From the NCBI GenBank assembly GCA_963930645.1, contig OZ005654.1, positions 271,942,982 to 272,006,981 on the forward strand: 64,000 nucleotides of DNA, in the 5' to 3' direction. The translations under genes and the position numbers were made by a program. Below the pieces are notes generated by a model. It ran no database searches. It worked only from the letters and a program-made list of their open reading frames with translations, and was not told the origin of the DNA. Below, piece by piece: positions 1 to 13,400 of the stretch. Positions within the stretch are counted from its first letter, which is position 1. Each line of letters begins with the position of its first letter. The stretch is from Salticus scenicus. Lineage: Eukaryota > Arthropoda > Arachnida > Araneae > Salticidae.

Positions 1-264
1 ATTTAGCTGATTTTTTTGCCAAAGAACGAATGGCCTCCCAACTCCCGCGATCTGAACCCTCTTGATTATTTTGTGTGGTCATATATTCTGTCCCAACTGA
101 ATAACTATAAAATTACCGATTTGAGCAAATTCAAAAATGTAATTCAAACGATATGACAGGAAATGTCAATGGAATCCGTGCGTGCCGCATGTGATGGATT
201 TGAAAAGAGACTTAAGCTCGTTAAGAAACTAAAAGACGGAATTATTCCAAAACATTTATTGTAA
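1..264 (+). pseudogene. Tc1/mariner-superfamily transposase, 3' remnant
   Basis: Reading from about base 28, the frame gives WPPNSRDLNPLDYFVWS, which matches the motif around the third catalytic acidic residue of Tc1/mariner DDE transposases. Here that residue is Asp (NPLDY), as in mariner-type DDD enzymes, not the Glu of Tc1. The reading continues to a C-terminal tail (RLKLVKKLKDGIIPKHLL) and a stop at 262-264. Two defects are visible: an in-frame TGA at about 154-156, and Arg where the family usually has Pro (SPDLNP). The 5' part lies outside the window. It is a dead remnant, either in the last intron of, or downstream of, the MBD2/3 gene. Confidence 0.85.
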
Positions 265-1427
265 AGATACTCAATGATGACTACTTTAATTTTATGCAAA
301 AAGTTTTTGTATGATTTATTTTGTGTTACTGTAATAAAAATTTTAAAGTGTATGAGAACTTATTGGTCACGGTGTATATATATATATACTAAACTTAAAG
401 CATATTTTTGCACTCTTGAAGTACACAACACACATAAATGGTTAAACAGTATTAATCCATTTTTCAGATTTTTAAATTTTTAACTTAGTGTATCAGTAAC
501 TCTATTTATTTATTTATTTATTTATTTTTTTAATGAATTACTAACTCTGTGACAATGAAAATTTATTTTATTTTATAACTTTAAAAAGTTTTGCATGATT
601 TTCAGATGAATCAATGAATTTTATTTAGTTTTTGGGTTTCAGATATAAAGAAATCAGGTTCGGATCGATGAATTTTTTTTTTTTTTTTTTTTTGTCGGTT
701 TGATTCTGATACTAAATTTATTGTATCAATGCTGCTGGGAGATGAACATTCCCCATAGAAATACACACCCTATGCAAAATTAATAGCTGAATGATGATTT
801 GACTAGTTTTTAGTGTTTTGTGCAAGGAAAGTTATTGGCAGTTGTGAAAGGCTCATTTTTTAATAGTAAAATCTTTTTGTATATTTCTGTTAAGAAAAAA
901 TAACATGGATTGCATGTATTTTTAAATGTTTAACACTTTATATTTTCTAAGATATTATAACTATTAAGAAACCCTATTTTTATCTGTAAAAATTCAATTT
1001 TTCTCATTTTTTCCAGAAAAAAACTGTTTCTTTTCCACTGCCTCAAAATTTCTGGAAATTTTACATCTCTACTACAGGCAATGAACTCAGCCAGTCAGCA
1101 GGCACAATAACAAATTGAAATGCTCTATGCACAAAACTATGCCCTTTCTGCTTTGAAAAATCTACAGTATAATAATGTTTTGATTAATTTTATTAAAATT
1201 AGTTTCCTATTTCAGTTCTCATGGAAAATATTGCTTTATTCTGCTGTATTGCCTTTAATTTTGAATAACTTAATCAGCTTTTAAAGTAGAATGTTCAAAT
1301 GTTCATAAATGATATTTTAAATATTTTAAAACTGGTCTATCATGATTACAATGAAAATAAACTTCACAATGTGAAATTTTGCCTTTATCTACCACGTTAT
1401 GGAAATCTAAAAATTTGAAAAACTAAC
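265..1427. other. AT-rich non-coding stretch
   Basis: No coding signal or bounded repeat was recognised. It holds an (ATTT)n tract near 505-526 and a 24-base T run near 669. I looked here for the missing last MBD2/3 exon on the minus strand and saw no coiled-coil-like sequence. Confidence 0.6.
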
Positions 1428-1966
1428 CAGGGATCTGTCCAGAGACAAATCTGGGTCCATTAAAGAACCCTTCACAAAATTTTATAACTGAAAAAAGGAC
1501 CCTTCACAAAATTATTTATCCTAAAACAGGAACCTTCACAAATTTTTTTATCCTGAAAAAGGACCCTTCACAAAATTTTCCCCCTTAAAAACAGACCTTT
1601 TATAAATCTGTTTCATTTTTGAAATTAATCTTTCATGGAATGAACAGGCTTTCTGAATAATTGGATGTGTTTTCTGTATTTTCCCCGAAAAGCTGATATT
1701 CAGTTTCTAATTTATAAAGGACTTCTATGCATATATGTGAGTTTAGTTCTATAAAAGTGAACTGCCGTTAGCGGAAATGAAACCTTAATAATAATCTTAT
1801 TTTGCAAAATTACATTTTTCACAATTTTACAAAAAGAGGACCCAAGCCGAAAAGTTCGGAAGAACTTTATTTTCATGGTAAATGTAGATACACAAAAATA
1901 TGTGTAGAATTTTTCACAATTTCACAAAAACAGGACTCTATCTGAAAAGTCTGGACAAACCCCCTG
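1428..1966. mobile_element. Short TIR element of unassigned superfamily
   Basis: The ends are inverted: CAGGGATCTGTCCAGA at the left and TCTGGACAAACCCCCTG at the right. CTAAC flanks both sides (1423-1427 and 1967-1971), as a 5-bp target duplication would. It is 539 bp with no open frame, so it is non-autonomous. A 32-bp minisatellite lies inside. I cannot place it in a superfamily from the ends alone. Confidence 0.6.
1465..1592. repeat. 32-bp minisatellite, four copies
   Basis: The motif GGACCCTTCACAAAAT recurs at 1465, 1497, 1529 and 1561, an exact 32-base step. Copies differ by a few substitutions. Related single motifs appear near 1836 and 1931. Confidence 0.8.
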
Positions 1967-1971
1967 CTAAC

Positions 1972-2918
1972 TTACCATGTTTTCAAAATGGAATGTTGAA
2001 ACTGAGTGGGATTCTGGCCGGCATCATGAACAATATGTTAAAACTGGTCTGATATCTTTGCAATGAAAATAATCCTCATAAAGCATATTTATTCTTTAAT
2101 TATCCCCCCCCCCTCAAGTATGCTTATATTTTATCAAACTAGAATCAATTTTACTTAATTTTTATGGTATCTAAATATGAAATATAATATATTATTAAGA
2201 AATATGTATAATTTGAAGTCTATACTTTTAACTAATACAATTATCATAATCAGAAATTGCTATCATAATAATGCATAAATAAATTAAAAAAAAAAAAAAA
2301 ATGTAGCAAAAGGAATAAATAACAAAATAAATAAAACAGATACAATAATAAATAACAATATCAGTTTAATTTACCAATAAATCATTTTAAAAATTTGTTG
2401 CATTAGGCAAATGTATAATTAATATATAATTATAGTAAAAAATATTTATTACAGTAAACTCCCCCTTTTTACTATTATATTTTTTATAACTTCAATTAGG
2501 GTGTATTAAACTTAAATAATTTTTTTAACATATGTACTTACTGGCATTATTTTTACTTTGAACTCGGTATAACAAAATATAAAAGCGATTTAATTAATTT
2601 TGAAAGTTATTATTATCAATTCAAATTTTTAAATAATATTCATCCACCAACTATTTGTTTACAAAGCAGCAAACACACATGCAAATATACACACATACAT
2701 CTATTTTTTTTTTTTTATATATATATCACATGTAAAGAAAAACAAAGTATAGAAAATGTAAACTTCAACGACACTACTGCCATCCATGTTTAATCTTTAT
2801 TTCTTTACTTATTCATTTTACACCTGATAACATATATAATTTCATTAAGCATCATTTGTATTATAAGCATAGATATCTAACTAAAAGTTATAAATGCAAT
2901 AGATATATAAGATATTAC
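1972..2918. other. AT-rich intron or flank
   Basis: No element or exon was recognised. It includes a C run near 2105, an A run near 2287, an (AC)-rich patch near 2680 and a short (TA)n near 2717. If the MBD2/3 gene continues to the left, this is its next intron. Confidence 0.55.
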
Positions 2919-3073
2919 CTGCACAAGGGGTTGCTCTGGATTAATATAAACACTAGGATTTTTATCTAATGCAATTCGTGAATTGGTCTGTCCAACGATA
3001 GGCTGCCCACTCACATGTAAAGCAGTAGCAATACTTCTAAGTAATGTTTCTTCTGACAAATCAGGACCAACAC
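2919..3073 (-). CDS. MBD2/3: MBD2/3 exon 4 (pre-coiled-coil block)
   Basis: The acceptor is TTTTAG at 3075-3074. Two bases complete a Gly, then 51 codons give VGPDLSEETLLRSIATALHV, GQPIVGQ and NPEQPLVQ, aligning with the family block GVGP..DETLL..VASALH. The donor is CAG followed by GTAATA at 2918. The following exon, with the p66-binding helix, is not in the window. Confidence 0.93.
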
Positions 3074-4456
3074 CTAAAAAAAGATAAGGAAGAAATTCTT
3101 AAATAAATTTGAATATACAACACAAGCAAAAAGCTTAACAAGTAAATACATCCAAAAATATTTTAATTAATAAATCAAAAAGTATTACATTTTATAAAAT
3201 ATAACTCAGATATCTCTCAATTTGGTTTGTTAGAAATGTAAAAAAATAGGATATATAGTTTGATGCATATAAAAATATAATTATAAATTAAATTAAAATG
3301 TTCTATTAAAAAAAAAAAAAAAAAAACCATGAATTTGCATAATTAATTAGCTAATAACAATATTAATATTATTCTATATCACCTTTAAAAAAATATATAT
3401 GAATTCTCAGAATACTAGTATTGCTATTCAAAAACATGAATCATATCACATGTAGTATATACTGCATGCCTCAAAGTAATTAGAATACAAATTAGTTGCA
3501 TTTCAACTAAACAGTAATAGGTTTAAAAAGTAATATGTAATTGGAATCCGTTACTAAGGGTAGGGTAGTGTGGAATGAAGTAACCTGCTACAGAAAAGTA
3601 ACTGTTTATACCATCTCTAATATATAGTCCAAATAAAATCTACGCAAAGTCCAAGTCAAATCTAACCAAAGTTGGAAAGTGGGCTTATCTTACAAATATC
3701 TTGGATGAGTTCACTGGACAACTTGCTCTGCAATTTTGTTTTCATGTGCTGACCTCTTGAAAATTTATCACGATAACTTCCAAATTACTGAATCAATCAT
3801 AACCAAAGCTGAACAATGGACTTAGCTTAGACATATTTTGGATGAGTTTACTGGGCAACTTGCTCCATCATTTTATTTTTAAGTGGTAGCCACGTGAAAA
3901 TTTGTCATCATGATAATTTTCGAAATGGCAAATCAAATCGAACCAAACTGAACAATGTACTTATCTTACAAACACCTTGGATGACTTAGCTGAAGACGGA
4001 AAATATGCTCAGTCATTTTGTTTCCAAGTGGCAGTCATTTAAGAATTTCAAACTCATATCTTAAAAAATGTATTTATGAAACAGTTTGCTTAAAAATCCA
4101 TAAGTATGTAGACCATATCTAAGTTGCAACCAAGATTATTAATTAATTTAATCCAACATCTAGTTTCAAAATGATAGCCACTTGAAAATTTGTCATCAAG
4201 ATAACTTCTGAAATATTAAATCAATTAAAACCAAAGTTAGACAGTGAACAGACATATCTTGGATGTATTTGCTGGGCAAATTGATCAGCCATTTTATTTT
4301 GAAGTGTTGGTCACATAAAAATTTTAAACTCACATCTTAAGAAAACACATTTATGAGTAGATTCTCTTAAAATTTGATTAATGCTTAGTCCATATCAAGG
4401 CCTCTATCAAATTTATTATTGAACTTTATCTGTCATCTTGTTTCAAAATGGCAACC

Positions 4457-4487
<31 letters not shown>

Positions 4488-7400
4488 TGACAACTTAACA
4501 CTTTCAGGTGTGAGCTATTTCGACCACACACCTCCCTGTGGACTGAGGGTTTTTGGGACTTTTCATGATTTTTTTTAAATACTTGGCAGATATGTATTTT
4601 AATTATTTATTTTTATTATAAACTTCTGACTGTTCTTATTCATAATGAAGAAACTATTTAAATAAGCTAAGAATTAACATTTAATGAAAAATTATTGAAA
4701 AAAGTATGTTTTAAAGTAAAAAAAAAAAAAAGTTCCACATAAAAAAACATAATTTACATAGATTTGAATAAAAACTTACCCTTATGTTGTACAAATGCCT
4801 GGAAATAGGTTTTATTTGTAAATAAACATTATTTAGTAAAATCTGCTTTTGTATGGTACATTTCTCAACACTCAAAGTAATCAAAGAAGTAACTCCAATT
4901 CTAAATTGTTATATAATAATACTTACTTCGGTTTAGTGCTGCCATCTCTATATAAATTTTTTTGGAACTAAAAGGTTTGTAGATGATATTTGAAAAGTCG
5001 GCAAATGAATTTAGTCGGTACTTTTATAGCTCAAGAGCTAAATGTTGACCCCGAGAGAATCTCGGGCTTTGTTTGCTTCACAGAAAATAGCAACCTGAGT
5101 GATGCTCAGGCTTAGACCTCAAAGTGTTAAAAATTTATTATAACAGTATCTTTTGAAATACTGAATTAATTCAAACCAAATTTTGAAATAATTTTAAGTT
5201 TATTGGTCAAATTGATCAGTCATCTTGTTTCCAAGTGTTAATCACTTAAGAATTTCAAATTCACATAAAAATGAGTTTATGAATTGATTCGCTTAAAATT
5301 CTTATGTATATAGTCCATATACGTCAGTCCCAACAAGTTTATTCAACTTCATTCGTGATCTTGTTTCAAAATTACAGCTATTTGATGAGAAACAAAAATC
5401 AATCTACTCTTCCATATGGGATAAAAGGACTTGTTTTAAATTCAAGATACTTTTTATGATTTCTAAAAAATTATAAGAAAAAAAAAAAACTTTTAATATG
5501 TTGTTATTAATGTGATTATAAGTGACGCTTAGTTTATTGTAAATATAAATACATATATATAAAATGATGCGGCACTGGCGACTAAGCATTAACCAGGGAG
5601 GTCGCTGAATTGATGTCCATTGTATTTGTGAAGAAGCACCCAACGGATGGTTGTTATTACCTCTATAAGAGACAATATATCCATGCCTTGTCTGGGATTT
5701 GAAACCAAGCCCTACTGTGTGGGAATAGGGACGCACCACATTGTACCATAAGGGTAAATATTACATTGTTTACGATGAAAAGACTTTTTATTATCAAATG
5801 TAAGAAGTAAATTTTGAAAAGGAATAGGGATTTTTTCTTTTTTTTTTTTACTTAAATTTTTTTTTTTACTTTAAACTAGTGGATCTGCAGATCAGGAGCC
5901 TCAACATCCTATTTGCATCAGACATTATTCAATAGGTCATTTTTATTTATTCCTTATTATATAATAGTATATATTGATTTGATCGACTTGTTACCATAAT
6001 CAGATACATTCCTGAGGGGGGCGTCAGCCCCGATCAACCCCCCTCTGTATCTCTCTTTGTATACCTATCTGTATATCATATATATGTATTCTTAATTAAC
6101 GACGGTCTTGTATTATTCCCCTGAAATTCATAAATACCAAATTTCATGCAAAAAAATTACATAGCATATCGGACATATTTTGCGTAACCCTGTAAACTAA
6201 TTACCAATTCTATACCCACAATTTTCAACAGAAAAACATGCTTTTAAAATTCTAATAAAATTTCATTACATTTAATGGGGTGTAACCATGTTAAAATACA
6301 CTTTTAAGAAATACCGACTATAGATAGTAATAGTACGAAATTCTTTTATGTATCCTGGAAAAGTAGCCACAGTTATTATAAAAGCCAATAATAATAATAC
6401 ACCTAATTAATTATAACTCAAACTAATTTGGCATCATTTGGATGATTACAGTACTTGCTCGGAATTATTTTATGTGGTTCCATAAATTATTTAGTCTATA
6501 CATACTCTTTTTTAAGATTAAACATGATTTTAAGCATCTTTATAATGTATGTTAATTCTATTAACCTTCGGTTAGACATGTGCTTGTTTCTGACATGGTT
6601 AGTCGCGTTGCACATATGAGGTGTTTCAGTTTTTTTGAAAGACAAGTGAATTTTATTCTAGTTTAAATAGTTAATTGTTACTTATTTAAGATTCTTTAGA
6701 GAGATAAAGTATTAAAAAACTTACTTAATAAGTAATGTTTATTAAAAAACAGTATCACAAATAGTTGCACAATATAAAGAAAAACAAAGGAAAGTAAATT
6801 TGTAAAAAAACATTGAGTCTTGTATATAGGAACAACTTATTTCAATGTCACATATCAGTATAAAATATTATTTTAGAGGCTGTGTGATGCAGAGCTATCT
6901 TCATCTGAACAAGAATTTTTGCAAGAGTGACAGTCTTTACAAATTGTTGTTACATGACTCAAACATAAGTATTTTCCGCAAGTAGCAAGGGTATACTTTG
7001 TATTTTTTCGTTGTTTTTTTTTTTTTTTTTTGACATAGCTCACACAACTTTCTTTTCTTGGCTTGATTTTCAGATAGTGAATTTTGTGTGGCTTGAGGAG
7101 TTTGAGGAGTACTTCAATGACTTTTTATAGTAATAAATTTTAGTGAAGAACACCAGGGGAGTTCAGTATAGGAGGGGCTAGAATAAAGAAGGTCCCCAGT
7201 GAGAATTTCGTCCTCGAAAGTCGTAAGTCCACCAATGATATACTGTTTAAAAATAAATAAATAAATAAATAAATAAAATAAATGAAAATGTGCACAATGT
7301 ATTGTGTACAAAACTGAATGTCAGCTTGCATCGTATGTAAAAAAAATTATCTTTGTAGCAAATTTATAGCAATACCAGAATTACAAGTATCGGCTAAATC

Positions 7401-10400
7401 TTGTAGAATCTAAATGATTACAGAATTGTTCTATTGAAGTTCTAAATTAAAATGCATCACAGATGCTGCTAACAAACTTAAATTTCATTACTTCACTGCC
7501 CTTTATATGAGATGAAAGAATAAACATATCACACCATGACAAGAAAAGTGACATAAGTAAAAGAATAGCAATTCCAAGTTTACATTAAAAAATATATATA
7601 TGATATCAACGTGCAACTTTTTTTCTTGAATCCAATTTTCATTATTCTGTGTTTTACATTCTATACAATACTTGTGACATCCCTCTTTAAGAGTTAAAAT
7701 CTATCACACATTGATCTGAAAGTGAATCTTTGAGGAAAAATGGGTAATGGAAAAATATCAATGGAAAAAGCATGGAAAAAGCTAGAAAAGAGACTAATTG
7801 AACAAAAGAGAGACTAAAAGAGACAAATGTAAAAAAAAAAAAAAAGAGAAATAGCTAGAATAGTTAGCCACTCCTAGGCCTGTATTGACTGAATTACTTC
7901 AAATTTAGTATCTGATTGTAAAATTTTCTCTAGAATCTAGAAGTCAAAATTGTGTATTCGTTGGAAATATAAATTTTAACATTGTTGCATGTTTACATGT
8001 GTAAATGGCTGCTAAGCTTACATTTTTAATAAATAATTAAATTAAAATAGACATGAAACCAAGAAGGATGCTGCTATGTTTTTCCGCTAATTGGGTGATG
8101 AGATAGATGAATATTTTCTTTTTATTTGTATTTATTTCATTTTGTTTGTTTATTTTGTGGAGTGTACATTTTATAAACAATTTAGTGAGTGAGAAAGAAA
8201 GTGCCCTTTCATCTATCAATATGTGCCCTTTTACCCACAAAAAGTGCCCTTTTTGATAAATCCACCCTGCCCTTTCCTTAAAAAAATTTTAACACTAATT
8301 TAAAAAGATAACTGATTAATATGAGTTACAACAATACATAAGTATTCTTGTACTTTACATTACTCAGTTTTCAAGTACTGAAACTGTTATACCACATTTA
8401 ATCAAGACTAGCATCTTATTAGTTTAAGTGAAGTACACTAAGTTTTTATTTTACTCCCATATTTACAAGATTCGTCAAAAATACCACCACACCCAATATC
8501 TCAAAAACACATTTGAATTTCTGAAACTGCAAAAAAAGTTATTTAATCAGAGGGGGCACTGTTTTACTAAATAATAATGATAATAATTGACGCAGAGGGG
8601 CCCTATATTTATTGAGTTCACCTAGGTGGAATATTTGTTCTAGAATCAGCACTATAACAGTAATATTGTGTTATTTACCTATCTAAATATTAATATACAA
8701 TATACACAATTTTTGCTACTGTCCAAACAAATATCTTATTTTCACTTAAACAAGTGCATAGTAGTCAGTGTACAGCCCAATAGCAGTGAGTGCTGCAGAT
8801 TACTTGAAGCTCCACACATTCATTCAGTATTTCAAAACGAAATGGCAGGATTAAAAATGTAAATATAATTTACATTCAGGCTCTAGATACTACTAGAGAT
8901 GGGCGTTATTTCACGTAACATAATAAGTAATATTATTATTGCATTGTAGCCTATTAGCACAGTAATATATTACAAAAAATATCCTATTAAAAAAATAATA
9001 TTTTCAACTTTATCTCTGCACGCGAAATAGACAAGAAATTTCTGGTGATAAAACTGATATAATACACCATTATACAAGTAAAAAGCTTGAATTATTTCTT
9101 TTATATAATTACTTTTTTATTTTATTTTATTTTATTTGCAAAATACAAAAACAATATTATGAACGCCAGCTAAAGACTCGCATCAGACTTTCCGCGCAGA
9201 TGTTCGAATCGATTCGTTACTTCACGTCTGAAAAAAATAGGTCTGAAATCTCAGTAAAGGAATACAAACGATTTCATGCAATCTGTTACTCAGTGATATT
9301 CTGAATCAGTAATATCTTTTCATTTCCAAGTTCATAAAATTATCGTTAAAAAAATAATACAGATGCAGCTGTTTTATTTTTTTTAACGATAATTTTGTAA
9401 TGATAATATTTTCTAGAATGTATTACGGAATATTCCTTGTGAAATATATTAATCAAAATAATTTTAATAAGCAAGATAATTTTAACGTTTAGGACAAATA
9501 ACATTGTGCTCATATTAATTTAGAAATGATTTTATTTAGTGTTGATTATTTTTCATGGGATAATAAAATCGTTTGGGTATAGAGATATTTTGATACCACG
9601 GTTTAACGAAATAGTGTTAATTTATGCAGCTAGCATGAGGGTAAGGGGTGATTATTAGATGTTGATTACTATTTCGTCATGACGGTGAGGAATAGAATTA
9701 CACTTGCTAGGTTTGGCTTCGCCTGCGTATTGGAAACAGATGTTTTAGGACGGGCGTTTGATAATTGAAAGGAAGGAGTGTTTGTTTATATTTTAATTGC
9801 TTATACCAGAGCAGATGAAACTGAAAATGCGTAATGGCATACAGCATTTATTGTGGTTTTATTAAGAATAATTTGAGAAGAAAATTGAATATTTATTTAT
9901 TTATTTATTTTTACTGTTTAGCTTTTCTTCACTTTTTTTTTTTTTTTTTTTTTAAACTGATTTTTTCTTGGGACTATTTTTTAAGATTTAAAATGAGTGA
10001 ATGTGTTAAGAATAGTTAATTATGCTCTTATGTTAAAATTAAGTGTCTGAGAAAATACATCATTTTATGCAATTTTTGTAAGCAAAATCTATATTTTTTA
10101 ACAAGCGTTTCTAATTTTAGAAAACATATTCAAAGTGACTGTTTGCTAAGTATGAGTGAAAAACACTAATTTTCTTGTCAATCTGGAAAGTTCAAGTTCT
10201 TCGGAAAATCAAAAGAAATAGTTACTCGGTAGTTAAAGATTTGGGATGCCTTAAAGATGTTTCTTAAAAATTTGCTATTACTATTTAATTGTTTCTTAAT
10301 TACATATATGGCTTATAATATGCGAATTCTTTTTTTTTTTTTTTTCAGAAAACGGCTCTCGTGTACGTGTTTCTTGATATTATTTGAAATATTCTGTTTT

Positions 10401-13400
10401 CGTGTTTAAAGGAATTGGTTTAATGAACCTTAAGCTTACTCGATTGGGACAAACGTTTGTGTAAAATTTTGACACTACCACTATTTCATATCAGCGTTTT
10501 TTTTTTTGTTTTTGTTTTTTTAATTGAAGAAATTCTAGTGTTAAATAAAGTGAAAATTACTATTCGAAAGCATTGGGACTTAAAAACATGAACCGCATGA
10601 ACTATATAGGACACATGTATATATTGTATATCATCCAGAAAGGATTAGAAAGACATTAATAAAAAAGCACCACAAAACTGGCGTTGTAAAAAATATTACT
10701 TACAAACTTTGAATAAACACCATAAAATGCAATAAACTCGCAACAATTGTTTCGGGTCCGCTTTGACTGCAGCACTCGTGCTTACTTTATTCGCCTGATG
10801 AAGGGTTGTGTGTTTTTTCGACCCGAAACAATTGTTGCGAGTTTATTGCATTTTATGGTGTTTATTCAAAGTTTGTAAGAAATAGAAAGACATTAGCCAT
10901 ATGTAAACTAAAAAGTAATAGGTTATAAAAATAATATGTTGCAAAAACCTATTACCAAAGGAAGTATGGAACGAAGTAACCTATTACTGAAAAGTAACTA
11001 TTTATCCCATCTCTAGATACTACTGTAGGACTTGCAACTTCTTAATTTCTTTATGCATGCAAATTTTACATACTTAATGAATTGTTAATAGTTCTTTGAA
11101 GCCAGACTTGGTCCTGTATTGATGGATCATAGATAAATTTTATTTGCTGCAGATAGACACAGAAAATTCTACAACATGTATTACAGGTAGGGATGCACCA
11201 AATATTCAGTACCTATCTATTCGGTATTCGGCCTATTTGGCCATACTACCGAATATTCGGTGTGGCCAAATTTTAAAAAATTCAGCTAGCCGAATATCAA
11301 ATTATTCGGCTACTATGCAGCTAGTTGAACATATAAAAATTCAATTTTTAAAAATTTTTAATCATTTGAAAAAATTTTGCTATTTTTAATTATTAAACTA
11401 AAAATTTTCAGAGTAATTAAGAAATAGATTATATTTAAATGAAAACAATTGTTTTATATAATTTCAAGTAACATTAAAGAAAATTATTAGTTACATTAAT
11501 CATAACAATTAATAATATCCAACAAAAGTTGTCTTTATCAATAACAGTATAACAATGTATGTTTCTAAAGTTGAGTTACGAAAGCGTGTACATAATTCAC
11601 ATGATGTTGCCATCCAGGAAACTTCAAGAGATCAAACAAAACTCACATCCAAATCTGGCAAGAAGAATGACACAAGTCATAAAATAACAATTTTAAGTTT
11701 GTCATTGAAAAATGCATATGAAGTGCCACAACATGCACGAAAAGCACCACATCTCTATCCCACAATTTATCCACATGAAAGTGAGAGGCATTTGCGTCAG
11801 TTTTAATATTAGGTTAGACAATATGGTTTTACTTTTAAATTGATTTTTCTCAAATGCTGTTTTTTTTTTTTTCTTTGAGTGAGTGAGTGCAATAAGATAT
11901 TGTTATTTAAGAAATTTTATGTGTTTATTAAAAAGCCTAACAATTAATGACTTTCTGACTGTGAATTCAGCATTACACCACTACTTATGTATAGTAATAT
12001 TTCCTAATATTTTACTACATTATATAAACCACTGTTTCTGAATAGTAGTTTTTGGTAATATTTTTTTTCATACTAAATAAAATATTACTAAATGTAAATG
12101 GTATTACTGAAAAAGTTTGCAAAAAATTAGATGATTGACACCTGAATATAAGAGTAAATCAGCCAGCCAAATAGTTACTATTCGGTTCGAAGGATATTCG
12201 GTATTCGGCCACAACTGCTATTCGGTGCATCCCTAATTACAGGTTACCTAAATGATTACAGATTAACTAGTTAATATAAGAAATGAACAGTCTGATCTGT
12301 TTAGTGGATTTATAAATCTTATTTTTATCATTATTTTTTTTTTCACAATTTACAATTTATATTACTACTCATTACACAATAAATTAGAACTAAAAGAAAT
12401 TAAAAATTATTCAGAAAATAGGAAATACAAAAGTAAATATAAATCATTAGAGAAATATTCAAGTAAAAGCTACAATACCCAATTTTGAAATGAAAATTTA
12501 CCCAAAATGTCTAATAGCAAATTAGTAAATAGTCTACCAATTAAGAGGATGGTACTGATGGTTTGAAATTTAAAACTGATTGTCTACTCTCAGAGACCAA
12601 GGCTGGTGGGGAGAAGGGGAAAAATTCCCCCCCCCTCATAAGAGTCTGTCAATTTAGAGGAATTAAGAAGCTGATATGCTTATGAATTTGAAATAATAAT
12701 TTATATCTATTTTTTACCTTTCATGTTTCGAGGTAACTCAAAATTACTAAATGCTTCTTCATCCATATCAGATGCTCTTAGACCTTGCAAGCGCTTTTCC
12801 CAAAAGAGCTAGAAAAGAATAATAAGAAAAGATTTTCGCTATTATTTTTATTTACATATTTTTAATCATATAAATTAATTTCATATGATACCAAAATTTC
12901 AAGGTTCATAGATTTATCAGTCTTACACTAGCTACCAAAGTAGATATGATATTTATTATTCAAGGAAAAATATTCCTATATGAAGATATTGAAGAAGAGA
13001 ATGATAAAATCAGTCACAGTGAAGGATGCAAAGCGATAGAAAAAGCTATTGAGTATCTCGAGCAACAGTCAGAGACAACTTCAACAGACTTTCGCTTGCT
13101 ACAACAATTCCGTGAAATAGCAGCGAAAAAGCTAGAGTGTTCTCTTAAACAGAAGACTTTTTCAAGAAGTAAGTTTTAACTTTGACAAATTTTACTAGTA
13201 CTGCATTTTATAATTTATGAATGTATGTACTGTATTGCCTTTTTAACTGACTACATATAAATACATAATAGATGTATTCTTCTACTTTATTGACTAGGTT
13301 TTCATTTTTTTTTTTTTTTAATTTAACCATATGTTTTCTCCTTTGATTTATGATAGAATCTGCGTTATTAAAGTGTTCGATTATCAGAGGTACCCTCAGT

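Larger units (their letters stand above)
8894..11015. mobile_element. hAT-type element, 8-bp duplication GATACTAC
   Basis: The ends TAGAGATGGG and CCCATCTCTA are inverted copies. GATACTAC occurs immediately outside both (8886-8893 and 11016-11023), the 8-bp duplication of hAT transposons. It is 2,122 bp and no hAT transposase reading was found, so it is non-autonomous or decayed. It carries the perfect inverted repeat at 10699-10879. Confidence 0.8.

Noticed and set aside
11555..11806. 83-codon frame inside a hAT element as transposase
   Set aside because: It lacks hAT catalytic or dimerisation motifs and is too short.
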